From Picochlorum sp. 'celeri' (taxonomy: Eukaryota; Chlorophyta; Trebouxiophyceae), in NCBI GenBank assembly GCA_010909725.1, contig JAACMV010000022.1, positions 682,001-746,000 on the forward strand: a stretch of DNA of 64,000 bases, in the 5' to 3' direction. The position numbers and the translations under genes are program-made. Under the pieces are notes generated by a model. That model saw nothing but the letters and a program-made list of their open reading frames with translations. It was not told the DNA's origin and made no database searches. This document shows, piece by piece, positions 14,701-24,966 of this stretch. Each line of letters starts with the position of its first letter. The stretch's first letter is position 1.

Positions 14701-15605
14701 AAATGTGGATGTGAAACTTCTGAAAGCTGAATCTGACGCAGTCATTCTTGCTGCTGGTGCTACCAAGCCAAGGGACTTGCCCATCGAAGGAAGGGAGTAC
14801 AGTGGCATTCACTTTGCGATGGAATTTCTGACTGCCAACACGAAAAGCCTGCTTGACTCGAACCATGCAGATGGCAAGTACATTTCAGCCAAAGGCAAAC
14901 GTGTTGTAGTCATTGGTGGTGGTGACACAGGAACAGATTGCATTGGTACAAGCTGTGAGACATGGGGCAACCGAAGTAATCAATCTTGAGCTCTTAAGCA
15001 AACCTTCAGACACGAGATCTGAGAGTAACCCTTGGCCATACTTCCCACGAGTATTCAAGGTTGACTATGGCCATGCAGAGGCATCCCATGCCTTTGGTAA
15101 GGATCCAAGGGAATATGACGTTCTCACAAAACGATTCATTGGAGACGAAAATGGAAATCTGAAGGGTATTGAGATCGTTGATGTTGTCTGGACGCCACCT
15201 CAGAATGGAGGAAGGCCTACATTTGAAGAAGTGGAGGGAAGCAGCAGGATCATTGAAGCAGACCTGATATTGCTAGCTATGGGATTCTTGGGACCAGAAG
15301 AAACCCTCGCAGAGGCTCTGGGCATTGAGTGTGATGAGAGATCAAACTTCAAAGCCCAGTATGGTAACTTTGCCACGTCAATAGATGGAGTATTTGCTGC
15401 AGGAGATTGCCGCAGGGGCCAGTCCCTCGTTGTTTGGGCTATCGCGGAGGGCCGTGAGGCAGCTGATTCTTGTCACAAGTATCTGATGGCTAAGGATGCA
15501 TCCTTCCCGGATGGTACAGATGAATTCACAGGAGGGGTGATTGATCTGGACACATTTGAGAGCACAGGAGGACTGTTGGGAGCCTCTGGTGCAGTAGCAG
15601 CATAA
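8777..15605 (+). CDS. NADH-type glutamate synthase (GltB-GltD fusion)
   Basis: Converts glutamine plus 2-oxoglutarate to two glutamates; it refixes ammonia, including that from photorespiration. Exons 8777-8980, 9056-12080, 12159-15605 code about 2,224 residues. A basic leader (transit peptide-like) precedes the class-II glutaminase domain, whose nucleophile is the Cys in KDACGVGF. Then come the FMN synthase domain, the 3Fe-4S loop ([11 protein letters not shown]) and the GXGXG beta-helix ([22 protein letters not shown]). The GltD part has 4Fe-4S cysteines (CMDCGTPYC...TGCPLGN), FAD site [14 protein letters not shown] and NAD site [12 protein letters not shown]. The fused GltD part marks the NADH form rather than ferredoxin-GOGAT. 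One extra base at 14951-14957 shifts the frame after DCIGTS; coding resumes at [13 protein letters not shown]. It converges on HPR with 19 bp between stops. Confidence 0.95.
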
Positions 15606-15624
15606 ATTGTAATTACATGTACAT

Positions 15625-17029
15625 TTAAGACATTTTCAAATTCAATTCCTTTGCATTGACAATAGATGGGGCTGCCTTTGGAATAGATTCAAATGGTCCG
15701 TCAACAAAGCCCAATACATCTGGCTTGTTCCACACTGGATAATCCTGCAAAATTGCAGCAACATTGCTTGCTGCCAGTGTTGCCATGCCAGACCTTGTCC
15801 ATTGCGTCGCAGACGCAATATGAGGGACAATGACAGCATTCTCACACTCTTTGAGCCCTGGCTTCATCAATGGCTCGTCTTCGAAAACATCCAAACCGAC
15901 TCTGAACTCTGGATTTTTTCTTCAAGTGAGCAACCAAGGCAACCTCATCAATGACAGGTCCACGTGCTGCATTTACAAGCACTGCATTGGACTTCATCAT
16001 ATTCAATTTCTCTTCATTGATCAAATGTTTGGTGTTTTCATCCAGGTTACAGTGCAGACTGACGACATCCGACACCTTCAACACCTCCTCCACAGTACCA
16101 CAACGAGTCACTGTGATCTCATCCCCACCTTTGCTCTGCACCAACTTGGAGTAATCTTTGACATACTCCTCCAAAAATTTGTTCTCATACGGATCATAAT
16201 ACACAAGATTCATCTTATGCCCTTCCACCATCATTCTGGCATACGCAGTACCAATCCTTCCTGCACCAATGATGCCCACAGTTTTACCCTGTAAAAGGTT
16301 TCCGACAAAAAGAGTTGGAAGCCATCCCTTGTACTTTTCAGCCCGCATAAAGCTATCTCCCTCTACAACTCTTCTCGCAGCAGCAAATGTCAACGCTGCT
16401 GCAAGCTCAGCAGTCGTCTCCGTCAACACCCCTGGAGTATTACCAACTGGAATACCGCGAGCAGTTGCCTCTGGAACAACAACATTGTTATACCCTACTG
16501 CATAATTACTGAAGCCCTTCCACCCGCTTTCTTCAATGCTTCAAACAATTCACTTCCCCAGTCTTCCGTAAGCTGCCCAATCACTCCATCACAAGAGTTC
16601 CCAATCAATTTCACAATAGTGGCATTATCCAGAATTGTCTCTGGAGACTGAGAGATTTCAACTCTGCACCCAGCAGAGGCCAAAATCTGCTTCCATCGAT
16701 CCCCAGGAAGATTTTTTGTCACAATCACTCTTTTGGCCCCTTCTGGATTCACAACCTGTGATCAAACGGTACAATGTCAGAACAGATTCCCAGAAAGCCC
16801 CAGTAGTAGACTCCTACAACGATCCCGCCAACACCCCACCAAACCCGCATCGATTCCCACAATGCTACCCATAAATATATAGATCAGCATTTCATATAAA
16901 AAATCATACCTCCACCGGGATCCCATTGACCGTTTCTGTAGCCATTGATCGCACCGACTGGACACTCAACCCAAGGTTTTGTCTCGTAGATGCTGCTGTA
17001 CGATACAATGCACGTGCGATTCTGTTCAT
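15625..17029 (-). CDS. HPR1: Hydroxypyruvate reductase (HPR1-like D-2-hydroxyacid dehydrogenase)
   Basis: Reduces hydroxypyruvate to D-glycerate with NAD(P)H, the penultimate photorespiratory step. Exon 1 is 16910-17029, a 154-nt intron spans 16756-16909, and the rest runs to 15625. The leader MNRIARALYRTAASTR is amphipathic, suggesting mitochondrial import (as in algae); an alternative ATG lies at 17095. Conserved HPR1 blocks: CDGVIGQLTEDWG, VGYNNV, NTPGVLTETTAELAA, nucleotide site GIIGAGRIGTAYARMM, and catalytic Arg (NAARGPVIDE), Glu (LDVFEDEP) and His (VPHIASATQW). Two frame breaks sit in homopolymers: one base missing at 16511-16515 and one extra T in the run 15914-15919. All catalytic residues survive, so I favour consensus errors over decay. 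It is divergent from the LOV gene. Confidence 0.9.
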
Positions 17030-17164
17030 GATGAATACAACACGAATAATGTTTTTTAAAAACAGTGTCGATATCCCCATCGCTGATGTGGACATTTAAG
17101 CAGCGGTCCCTTCCGAGCGAATTCTCTATTCTATTTATGTAAGGAACTTTTTTACGCTTGGTGG
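17030..17164. promoter_or_regulatory. Bidirectional promoter between HPR and the twin-LOV gene
   Basis: Only about 135-200 bp separate the starts of the divergent HPR and LOV reading frames (exact size depends on which ATG each uses). One control region must therefore serve both. No TATA-like box stands out. Co-regulation is inferred from the spacing. Confidence 0.5.
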
Positions 17165-18259
17165 TTGGACAATGTGTTTTACTTGGCGACACTTCGGATA
17201 TGTATTCTGTTTGAATATTGTTGTGATGGAGAGTGTTTTGAATCGTTTGGACTGAGTTTTGTAATCTCAAATCCACGCGAGCAGGACAATCCAATTGTGT
17301 ATGCCTCAGAGAACTTTTACAAGACAACAGGATACTCTCCAAAAGAAGTCATTAACCGAAATTGTCGGTTTTTACAAGGTAAAGATACATCCCGACAGAG
17401 TGTGTGCGAGATTCGGGATGCCATTCGGGAGGGAGCGAGCTACGTCGACGTGTCTTTTGAATTATAGAAAGAATGGTACCCCATTCTGGAATGCTTTTCA
17501 TCTAGAACCTGTGAAAGATGTTCATGGGATGACGGAATTTTACATCGGGGTCCAGGTCGATGTCACGGAGATGTTCAAGAGTGCTTTGGGAGAGGCTGCT
17601 GTGTCTGAATGTTCAAAGGATGTGTGTAGTAAGGCACAGCAGTTGGCGGATGAGGGTGAAAAAGTATGCCGACAAGCTTCATGAGAATGCGCGTGTTAGT
17701 GTAGCTGTTGCTGACTCTATACCGAGTCCTCTTCTGTCAGGTTTGTCAACAATCAATCATGCATTTTGTTTGACGGATCCCAGCATCCCGGGTAATCCAA
17801 TGGTATATTGTTCACCTGGGTTTTTACATATGACGCGGTATTCGAGTTCGGAGTTGATTGGAAAGCCGTGCTCAATGCTGCAAGGGGAATTGACAGATCA
17901 GAAAGAGGTGGAGAAAATCCGGATGCTATTCATCATGAGCCGCCTCGGCCAGTATCGGCTTGTTTGGTGAATTATAGAAAGGATGGAGAGGTATTTATGA
18001 ATTCTGTTCATATTGCAAACCGGTGAATTGCTCATCAGGAAAGGTGAAGTACTTCTGTGGAGTTCAAAGTGAGGTTCCAATGAATGTAGATGAGGGTTGT
18101 AAGACGAGCAATCCATTGGTATTATTGAAGCAGAAGGGAGTTATAGGAGCTGTGCGAGTGGCGGCTCGGGGACTTGCCGATTCGGGGCTTGTGAGAAAGC
18201 CAGATCATCAAGTGCCATGCAAGAGTGTTCTGAATCCTGATAAATTAACGGAGAAATGA
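17165..18259 (+). CDS. Twin-LOV blue-light receptor protein (two LOV/PAS domains)
   Basis: LOV domains bind FMN and form a flavin-cysteine adduct in blue light. LOV1: SFVISNPREQDNPIVYAS, TGYSPKEVINRNCRFLQG with the adduct Cys, LLNYRKNGTPFWN, FYIGVQVDVTEM. A helical linker follows. LOV2: FCLTDPSIPGNPMVYCS, GKPCSMLQG (Cys and Gln kept, Asn/Arg/Phe replaced), CLVNYRKDG, KYFCGVQSEV. A short C-terminal tail ends LNPDKLTEK. No kinase, bZIP or other output domain is seen, so it resembles plant PAS/LOV (twin-LOV) proteins of about 350-400 residues. Frame breaks of one base occur near 17450-17457, 17659-17663, 17919-17922 and 18015-18020, perhaps also near 17255. The start is uncertain: ATG 17226 (MESVLNRLD) fits if a base is missing at 17255, otherwise 17165. 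Confidence 0.8.
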
Positions 18260-18340
18260 TGCGTTCGTGTAAAATAGATGTAGATGATTAAACGAATAGA
18301 AATGAAAATTTAGCATAGAAAAAAAAAGGATTCCTTGTCT

Positions 18341-21300
18341 CTATGAGGAAGAGGAGGTTTCTTTTGGTTTTGGCTTTGTTGCTTCATCAACGAGGTACAC
18401 AAGTCCTCTAAAGTGCATTCCTGAATGGTTACTCAGAGACATTTCGCACGTTCTCGACGTAGAATATCCATCAGAACATCCTGCGACGTTGAGGTGCTGG
18501 AGGGAGGACGAGGTCAATTCTGGGTACCTCATTCCCCTGTCACCCGCCATACCACAGCATGGAATGTTGGATGGAACCACCTCATTGGCACACATGGATG
18601 CTACCTTCATGAACGACTCCTCAATGCCCATTTCTTTGAAGAACATGGAACATGGATGGCTACAGTATCCCTGACCTTTGAGAAGTCCAATTTATCGAGC
18701 ATGAAGTGCCTGATAAACTCAACTGGTTCATACAGGGAGAAACGCAATGCTGGGTCAGACAAACCGGATTTGATCTGAGCCAAGCATGGCGATGTGTCGC
18801 ACACGATTGGGTACTTTCCATTATCTGATGCTTTAAGCAAAGCTGCCTCGAGTTCAGATCCCTTCTTTGCTGCTGCATCCTTGAAACCTCTGCTGTTAAA
18901 CATCATACCACAGCAGGATGATGACAATCCCTCAGGATAAACCACCTCATACCCTCCTTTTTGGAAGATTGACAACAGCTTCTCATGCACACTTGCATTT
19001 TCCGTATCGTTCTTAGCTGGTCCCATGATTCGTGTCACACAGGCAGGAACATATACCACCTTTCTTGGGATGCCCTTCTCAGCTTCAACCGAGACCTCTG
19101 GAGCAGGTGGATTCATGTTCAATGGAGATGCAGCCTTTGGCATGTATGGGTTCCATTCTGGTACCATGTGTCCTGAAATCTTATCAATGCTCTGGAAATA
19201 GTTTGAAGAGGCCATGGTCCGAGAATTTGATGGGCCACATTGACAGCCCCAAGGAGTTTGTTAAATGTCCAGCTGTTGCTCCAAAGTTATTTGCAACCAT
19301 ATCAGCCACCTTGCTTGCCTTTGGCATCTCATCCATTGCTTCGCTTCTGATATGTTTCACTAATTCACCTGTGTTGATCTTCACGGGGCATTTCTCCTTG
19401 GCACATACCATCAGCGGCACATGTATCAATTCCATCGTACTCGAAAGTCTTTGACATTTCGGCAAGTCTTTTTTCTTGCTCTGGCGTCCTGGATGGGATC
19501 GACTTCAATCGATAAATTCCTTGAATACAGCAATGCGCTGTCTTGGCGTCAAAGTGAGATCCCTTGATGGACAGTTGCTCTCACAAAATCCGCATTCAAT
19601 ACAACGTTCACGAGCTTGCTTGCTGTTGGGGGATGGCTTCAAATTCTTCACATGCACCATAGCATCCTCATTCAAAATTACGCCAGGATTCAGCACATAA
19701 TCAGGGTCAAAGATCTCCTTCAGCTCCCACATCAATTCAGTTGCCTTGGCACCCCACTCCATCTCAACATATGGGGCCATGTTTCTACCAGTTCCGTGCT
19801 CTCCTTTCAGAGATCCTCTATGCTTCACTGCAACAATGTGGCACATTTCATCCATCATGTCCTGGAAACGCTTCACTTCTTCTGGTGTACGGAACCCTTG
19901 AGAGAAGACAAGGTGCAAGTTTCCTTCGAGTGCATGACCAAAGCAGGACGCATCATGGTATCCATGCTTTTCAAACATTTCAATGAGATCCATAGTCATG
20001 TCACCGAGCCTATCAGTTGGGCATGCAACATCCTCCAGAAGCATCGTCGTTCCATCCTCTCTCGCTCCTCCAACAATAGGAATGAGACCCTTTCTCACAT
20101 CCCAGTACACCTTGGCATCCTTTTGGTCGTGTTTAAACTCATATGCATCTAAAGATGTCTCCTTGCCAGGAGCAGGTCCAAATGGAAGCTGAGATCCTTC
20201 CAGCGCTACTCGAATCTCCTCAATACGAGCCTTCAAATCTTCTTCAGTCTGACCTCTGCATTCAATCAATAGAGCTGCAGCCATTGGGCCACACCCATCA
20301 ATATCTGGTACCAGGCGAGTCATGTCTTCATTCCCAGCACACTCCCTCAATGAAGCCCTGTCGAACATTTCTACAGCATCTACAGATGTTTGAGATCTAA
20401 GGACAGCAGCTGCTTGGCAGGCGGCCTTCACATGAGGGAACATGACGAATGCAGATGCCTTATTTGGCCACTCTGGCACAGTATTGTAGGTCACCTGTGA
20501 CACAAATCCCAATGTTCCTTCGCTTCCAATGATCACTCTCTTGATAATCTCAATCGGATCATCTATTGGAAAATCAACCAAAGCGTTCAAAGAATACCCA
20601 GTCGTGCACTTGATGGCAAACTTTCTGCGAATAAGAGAAGCCAATTGCTTATCCGACTGCACCCTCTTGGCCAAGTCCACCACCTTGCTCACCAAATCAG
20701 CATGAGACTTCAAAAATGCCTGCCTACTTTCCTCGCTCGATGTATCCAACACAGTACCATCAACAAAAACCACCCGGAGATCCTTCAACGTGTGATATGT
20801 ATTCTGTGATACACCGCAGCACATTCCAGAGGAGTTGTTTGACACAATGCCTCCAATCATGCATGAATCGATAGATGATGGATCTGGACCAATTTTATAC
20901 TGTACTGGAAGCTTATTCTTGATCTTGTGCTGTGCCAAAATCCTATTCACCTCACCCCCAATCAACCCAGGCTCGACGGTAATGCTGCTTCCATCCCCAT
21001 GAACTGTGAAATTCCTAAAATTCTTACCAGTGTGTGAAATCTTCACCAAAACAGAATCCGTCAAAGCCTGGCCAGACAAAGATGTACCGGCAGCCCTGAA
21101 TGTAATAGGAACCCCATGCTTCTTAGCAATCGGCAACAGCTTGATCGCCTCCTCCTCCGAATGCATCTTGACCACCAACTTTGGATTCAAACGATAAAAA
21201 CTCGCATCTGTCCCATACGCAAAAGTCCTCACCGGATCCGTGAATTGCCTTGTCTTGGGCACAAACTCTGAAATCTCCTCGATAAATGCGGCATACCTCC

Positions 21301-21677
21301 CATCTTCAATTCGACGCCCATCCATGTTTTCAAATGCCGTCACCCTTGCGATCAAGCTCGTGAGGCTCTACAATGGAAATAGCCCCAACCTCATCAATTC
21401 GAGTCAATGGTAACGCAGAAGGCTCAACCTTGGTCTCTACCATCTGTTGCGCAGCTGGTTGCGATGCTGCTGGTCGGGTTTGCTGAAAGCGTCCATGTCC
21501 ACCACGGAATTCCTCAAAGTTCTCCAACCCCTTCTTTCCCTTGCCCTTACTCACCAGACCTCGAGTACTGGTATTCAACAACCCATATGCATTGTTATCA
21601 GTAGAAACACTACCACCAGCGCCCCTTTTGGTGACAACAAGATTGTCCAACACGCGTGACACAAGGCGTCGTCTCAT
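18341..21677 (-). CDS. Glycolate dehydrogenase-like GlcD-GlcF fusion (FAD plus 4Fe-4S)
   Basis: Oxidises glycolate (or D-lactate) to glyoxylate (or pyruvate) and passes electrons to the respiratory chain in mitochondria. An Arg-rich leader (MRRRLVSRVLDNLVV) precedes the FAD-binding domain (AYGTDASFYRLNPKLVVK, FRAAGTSLSGQAL, GGIVSNNSSGMCCG) and FAD-oxidase C domain (HALEGNLHLVFSQG, RGSLKGEHGTGRN). Then a ferredoxin-like pair (CIECGFCESNCPSR; DTCAADGMC...CPVKINTGEL) and two CCG cysteine motifs (SSSCCGMMF; IPCCGMAGDRG). Total about 1,000 residues. Frame breaks: near 19511-19517, 19396-19401, about 19240, about 19195 and about 18640, plus 21304-21343, where a 40-nt GT-AG micro-intron could equally restore the frame. 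Glycolate rather than D-lactate as substrate is inferred from the SGAT and HPR neighbours and similarity to the Chlamydomonas-type enzyme. Confidence 0.85.
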
Positions 21678-22073
21678 GGTATTACGACACTATGAAATCA
21701 ATCAAATCAGTCTTAATGGAATATAAATGAAATACCATCAATGGCATTGCCAGGGTCTGGGAGTGTCATAGTCAAAATCTCCCATCTGGATATCACCAAT
21801 ACTGGGGGTGGCGCCTTGTTCGTAGTAGACTAGTCTTCGTAGTAGAGTACCCTGTCCTTTGGTTCATCTCCAGGGCACGTACTACAAGCATCGTTGGTAT
21901 CAACGGATGGCAGATACAATTACCTCTGATTTTGATATCTGAGAATTTAATAGAGTATTACTACGAGAAGAAGGGTCTCCTACCACGAACATATTGTATT
22001 CTGTCATACAGGCAAGGGTCTTTGTTGAAGCCAGATACAGTAACAAACACTACGACGAGTAATATCCGTGACG
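21678..22073. promoter_or_regulatory. Bidirectional promoter between glycolate dehydrogenase and SGAT
   Basis: 396 bp separate the two divergent start codons. It contains a direct repeat TTCGTAGTAGA at about 21819-21829 and 21836-21846 (17-bp offset) and a related inverted GTACTAC at about 21879-21885. These are candidate binding sites for a regulator shared by both genes. The region has no coding sequence. Role inferred from position. Confidence 0.5.
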
Positions 22074-23506
22074 ATGATGTTGAGACAGTCTCGTAAAGTA
22101 TCAAAGATTGTTCAGAGGGCAATGAGCTCTATGCCGGCCTTTGCGGAGGAGGTGTGTCGATGTTGGTGACATGTGACATGTATTGGTGGTTTCTAAACCT
22201 CGTGGGTTTTGGGGTGTGGTGCTGATCAAATATCTGTTTTTGAATATAGGTTGCTTCTGAAGCAAAGAAAACCTCCACGAGGGCACCATTTTCGTATGAA
22301 CCTCCTGGGAGGAACCACTTGTTCGTTCCAGGTCCGGTGAATATTCACGACAATGTCTTGAGGGCTATGCATGTGGGTGGCCAGAATCACCGCGATGCTT
22401 GGTTCCCAGAGTTTTACAAGACGTGTTTGGAGGAGAGTAAGATGATCTTTGGCACGACCAAGGGTACTCCAATCTTCTGGCCTGGTACTGGAACTGGTGG
22501 GTGGGAAGCTGCTCTGACGAATACGCTTTCTCCAGGAGACAAAGTCGTGACCTTCAGATATGGACTCTTCTCTCATCTCTGGATTGATATGATGCAGCGC
22601 CTCGGACTTGATGTGGAGGTGATTGACTGCAGATGGGGAGATGGAGCTGATGAGGAGCGTCTTGCAGAAGTATTGAAGGCTGACACTGAGAAGAAGATCA
22701 AGGCTGTGTGTGTCGTTCATAATGAGACCACTACTGGTGTGACATCAGATATTGGTCATGTGAGGACGACGATGAATGAATTTTCTCATCCAGCAATGCT
22801 TTTGGTTGACGGTGTGTCTTCCATTGGAGCATTGGACTTTAAGTTTGATGAGTGGGGTGTTGATGTGGCCGTCACTGGTTCTCAAAAGGCACTCTCTCTT
22901 CCAACTGGTTTGGCTGTGGTGTGTGCTTCTGAGAAGGCCATTGCTGCGAGCAAGACTGCGACATCCAAGAGAGTGTATTTTGACTTTGCTGATATGCTTA
23001 GAACAAATCCATCTGGCAATGTGCCATACACACCAGAGCTTCAGATGTTGTATGGCCTCAGGGAATCTTTGAAGATGTTGAGAGAGGAAGGTATGGAGAA
23101 TGTCGTTGCACGTCATCACCGCTTGGCAGAGGGAACCCGTCGCGCTGTGGCTGGATGGGGTCTGGAGACACTCTGCAAAAACCCACGCTGGTACTCTGAC
23201 TCTCTGACTGTGATCGAAACTCCTGAGGGGATTGATTCACAGAAGATTGTAGATATTGCGTACGCAAAGTACAACATGTCTTTGGGCATTGGATTGGACA
23301 GAGTCAAGGGCAAGGTGTTCAGAATCGGACACCTTGGAAACATGGATGAAATAATGCTGAGTGGAGCCCTTAGCGGCGTCGAATTGGCCTTGAAAGATGC
23401 AGGTGTGCCAATTACTCTTGGAAGCGGTGTCTCCAAGGCCATGGAGTACTGGAGCGAGACAATGGAGGTCATCCCAACACGGGAGCACTTGGTGCAAGAA
23501 GCCTAA
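22074..23506 (+). CDS. SGAT: Serine-glyoxylate aminotransferase
   Basis: PLP enzyme that transfers the amino group of serine to glyoxylate, giving hydroxypyruvate and glycine in photorespiration. Exon 1 (22074-22151) encodes a basic leader MLRQSRKVSKIVQRAMSS, like a mitochondrial presequence. A 98-nt intron precedes exon 2 (22250-23506); total 444 residues. Motifs match plant AGT1: LFVPGPVNIHDNVLRAM, GTGTGGWEAALTNTLSPGD, VHNETTTGVTSDI, LLVDGVSSIGALDFK, PLP lysine in TGSQKALSLPTGL, LGIGLDRVKGKVFRIGHLGN. It has no frame break. It is divergent from the glycolate dehydrogenase gene, whose product supplies its substrate. The first of two adjacent ATGs is used; 22077 is equally possible. Confidence 0.93.
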
Positions 23507-23549
23507 TATGAAATGATTTTCTCCTCGATTTTGTACAAAAATTATACAT

Positions 23550-24347
23550 TTAATACGATGAACCTCGATTATTTTCCCATATATCATCAATCACTCCAAA
23601 GTCTAGTGGCTGGAGGTCAGGGGCACTGTGGTCATCTGTCACCATGTATGCATCTTCATCCTCTGATTCCTCATCTTCTTCATCCTCCTCGAAATCTATG
23701 TAGGGTTCTTCATCATTAAAATCCCGTCGTAATTGTACAGCCTGACCAAGAACGTGTCCAAGAATCTGGGATGTATCATCCACCATGTCCAAGGACATTG
23801 AATGGATTATAGGAGGAATACCAACATCATACAGCACTTGAACAATCTCCAACTGATTTAGTTGCCTACATACAATAGTAGTCCATCCTGAATTATACGC
23901 TTGTACCGGACAGGTGAATAAAAAGCATAGCAACACGTACGGAATATTTTGAAACAACAAAACCCTTTCCTGTCCCCACCCACCTCCGTCTATCCAATCA
24001 GGAGGTATTGGACTCGACCAGTCTGGCTCAGAGCCTTCCTGAAAGACCTGTTGAACAGGTGTATATAGCAAATCAGAGGAACACACAATCATTTCAATGG
24101 CATTGCCACCTGCCTCATCGAGTGCCATTCGAATAATTGGCATCTCGGCTACCAAAAACCCAGCCAAAACCATACCCATTTTACCATCATTTTCATAATG
24201 ATCGTATGTGCTGGATCGTATGTGGGATTTAGAGATGTATAAATTCTTCGGTGGAGCGAAAGCGAATGCATTCCTCCCATGCGGACGTGTATGCTGCCTC
24301 CGAGATGCTACATACCGATGATAGCACGCGAAAGAGGTAGAAGACAT
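23550..24347 (-). CDS. DUF3783-like protein, probably plastid-targeted
   Basis: Function unknown. A Ser/Arg-rich leader (MSSTSFACYHRYVASRRQ) suggests organelle import. The core reads MGMVLAGFLVAEMPIIR, then ERVLLFQNIP...LNQLEIVQVLYDVGIPP, the pattern of DUF3783 proteins found in plant chloroplasts and some bacteria. A 75-nt intron (23866-23940, GTACGT...TGTAG) is very likely; it is stop-free and a multiple of three, so the unspliced frame is also open (265 codons), but splicing restores the DUF3783 block. The C-terminus is strongly acidic (EEDEEDEESEDEDAY). Stop codons of this gene and SGAT are about 45 bp apart, tail to tail. Confidence 0.7.
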   Translation of the reverse strand: MSSTSFACYHRYVASRRQHTRPHGRNAFAFAPPKNLYISKSHIRSSTYDHYENDGKMGMVLAGFLVAEMPIIRMALDEAGGNAIEMIVCSSDLLYTPVQQVFQEGSEPDWSSPIPPDWIDGGGWGQERVLLFQNIPYVLLCFLFTCPVQAYNSGWTTIVCRQLNQLEIVQVLYDVGIPPIIHSMSLDMVDDTSQILGHVLGQAVQLRRDFNDEEPYIDFEEDEEDEESEDEDAYMVTDDHSAPDLQPLDFGVIDDIWENNRGSSY

Positions 24348-24734
24348 TGTATTAAATACTTGATATGAGTCATGGAAGCACAGCTGGACAGGTCAATGAG
24401 GTCGAATTTTGAAAAAAAATGTTTGAATTAAGAAGTCAGCTGCACTGAGCAGAATATGCATGTACCAAGCATCATTCGTCATGTGGATCCTGTACCCATC
24501 CAACTATGGATACAGAGTGATTACACTAGCATCCAAGTTACCGTATGGCAACCACCATTGGATTTGAATGCATTCACCATGTTGTGTTTCATATGAAATT
24601 CTAGGTTCCTAGATCCTTGGATAGGACGCGGCATAAACGAATATTCTCCAAGGCACCCTTGCCGGAAGAACAAAATCAAATACAATTACCATGAAAATAT
24701 AGTTCATATTAATATTGCAAAGGTCATTCGCGGC

Positions 24735-24902
24735 ATGGGTAATGCAGCAATTTACGATTCCATACTCCGTCAACAGAAGGAGTCGAGGGACTCTCGGAGG
24801 AAGAAGCAAATCGCAAAGGCTGCTAGTACAAAGGAACGACTGAGACGCACAAGCGATCGTCTGAAAAACTTGAACGCTCGAAAGGAAGCGGAGAAGAAGT
24901 GA
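24735..24902 (+). CDS. Small basic helical protein, 55 residues
   Basis: An open frame from ATG (MGNAAIYDSILRQQKESRDS) to TGA (NARKEAEKK). It is rich in Arg, Lys, Glu and Gln and predicts one long charged helix. A Gly at position 2 could be myristoylated. It lies between two minus-strand genes with space for its own promoter, and its stop is 64 bp from the TAF7 stop. It could also be the last exon of a longer gene with unrecognised 5' exons. No family is recognised. Confidence 0.4.
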   Translation: MGNAAIYDSILRQQKESRDSRRKKQIAKAASTKERLRRTSDRLKNLNARKEAEKK

Positions 24903-24966
24903 ACTTTTGTACAGTATCTGATGACCACAATTACATGGGAAAATGTGGCTGCATTTCTATTCTATT

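Noticed and set aside
14947..14960. A 14-nt GT...AG stretch at the GOGAT frame break
   Set aside because: Its removal gives the wrong frame (14 nt leaves a two-base shift while one is needed) and deletes conserved residues.
14941..19517. Programmed ribosomal frameshifting as explanation for the many frame breaks
   Set aside because: Breaks go in both directions, lie in varied contexts without a common slippery site, and concentrate in patches, as expected of consensus errors.
15625..23506. Bacterial operon or recent bacterial transfer as origin of the pathway cluster
   Set aside because: Genes have GT-AG introns, organelle leaders and alternating strands, and match eukaryotic family members.
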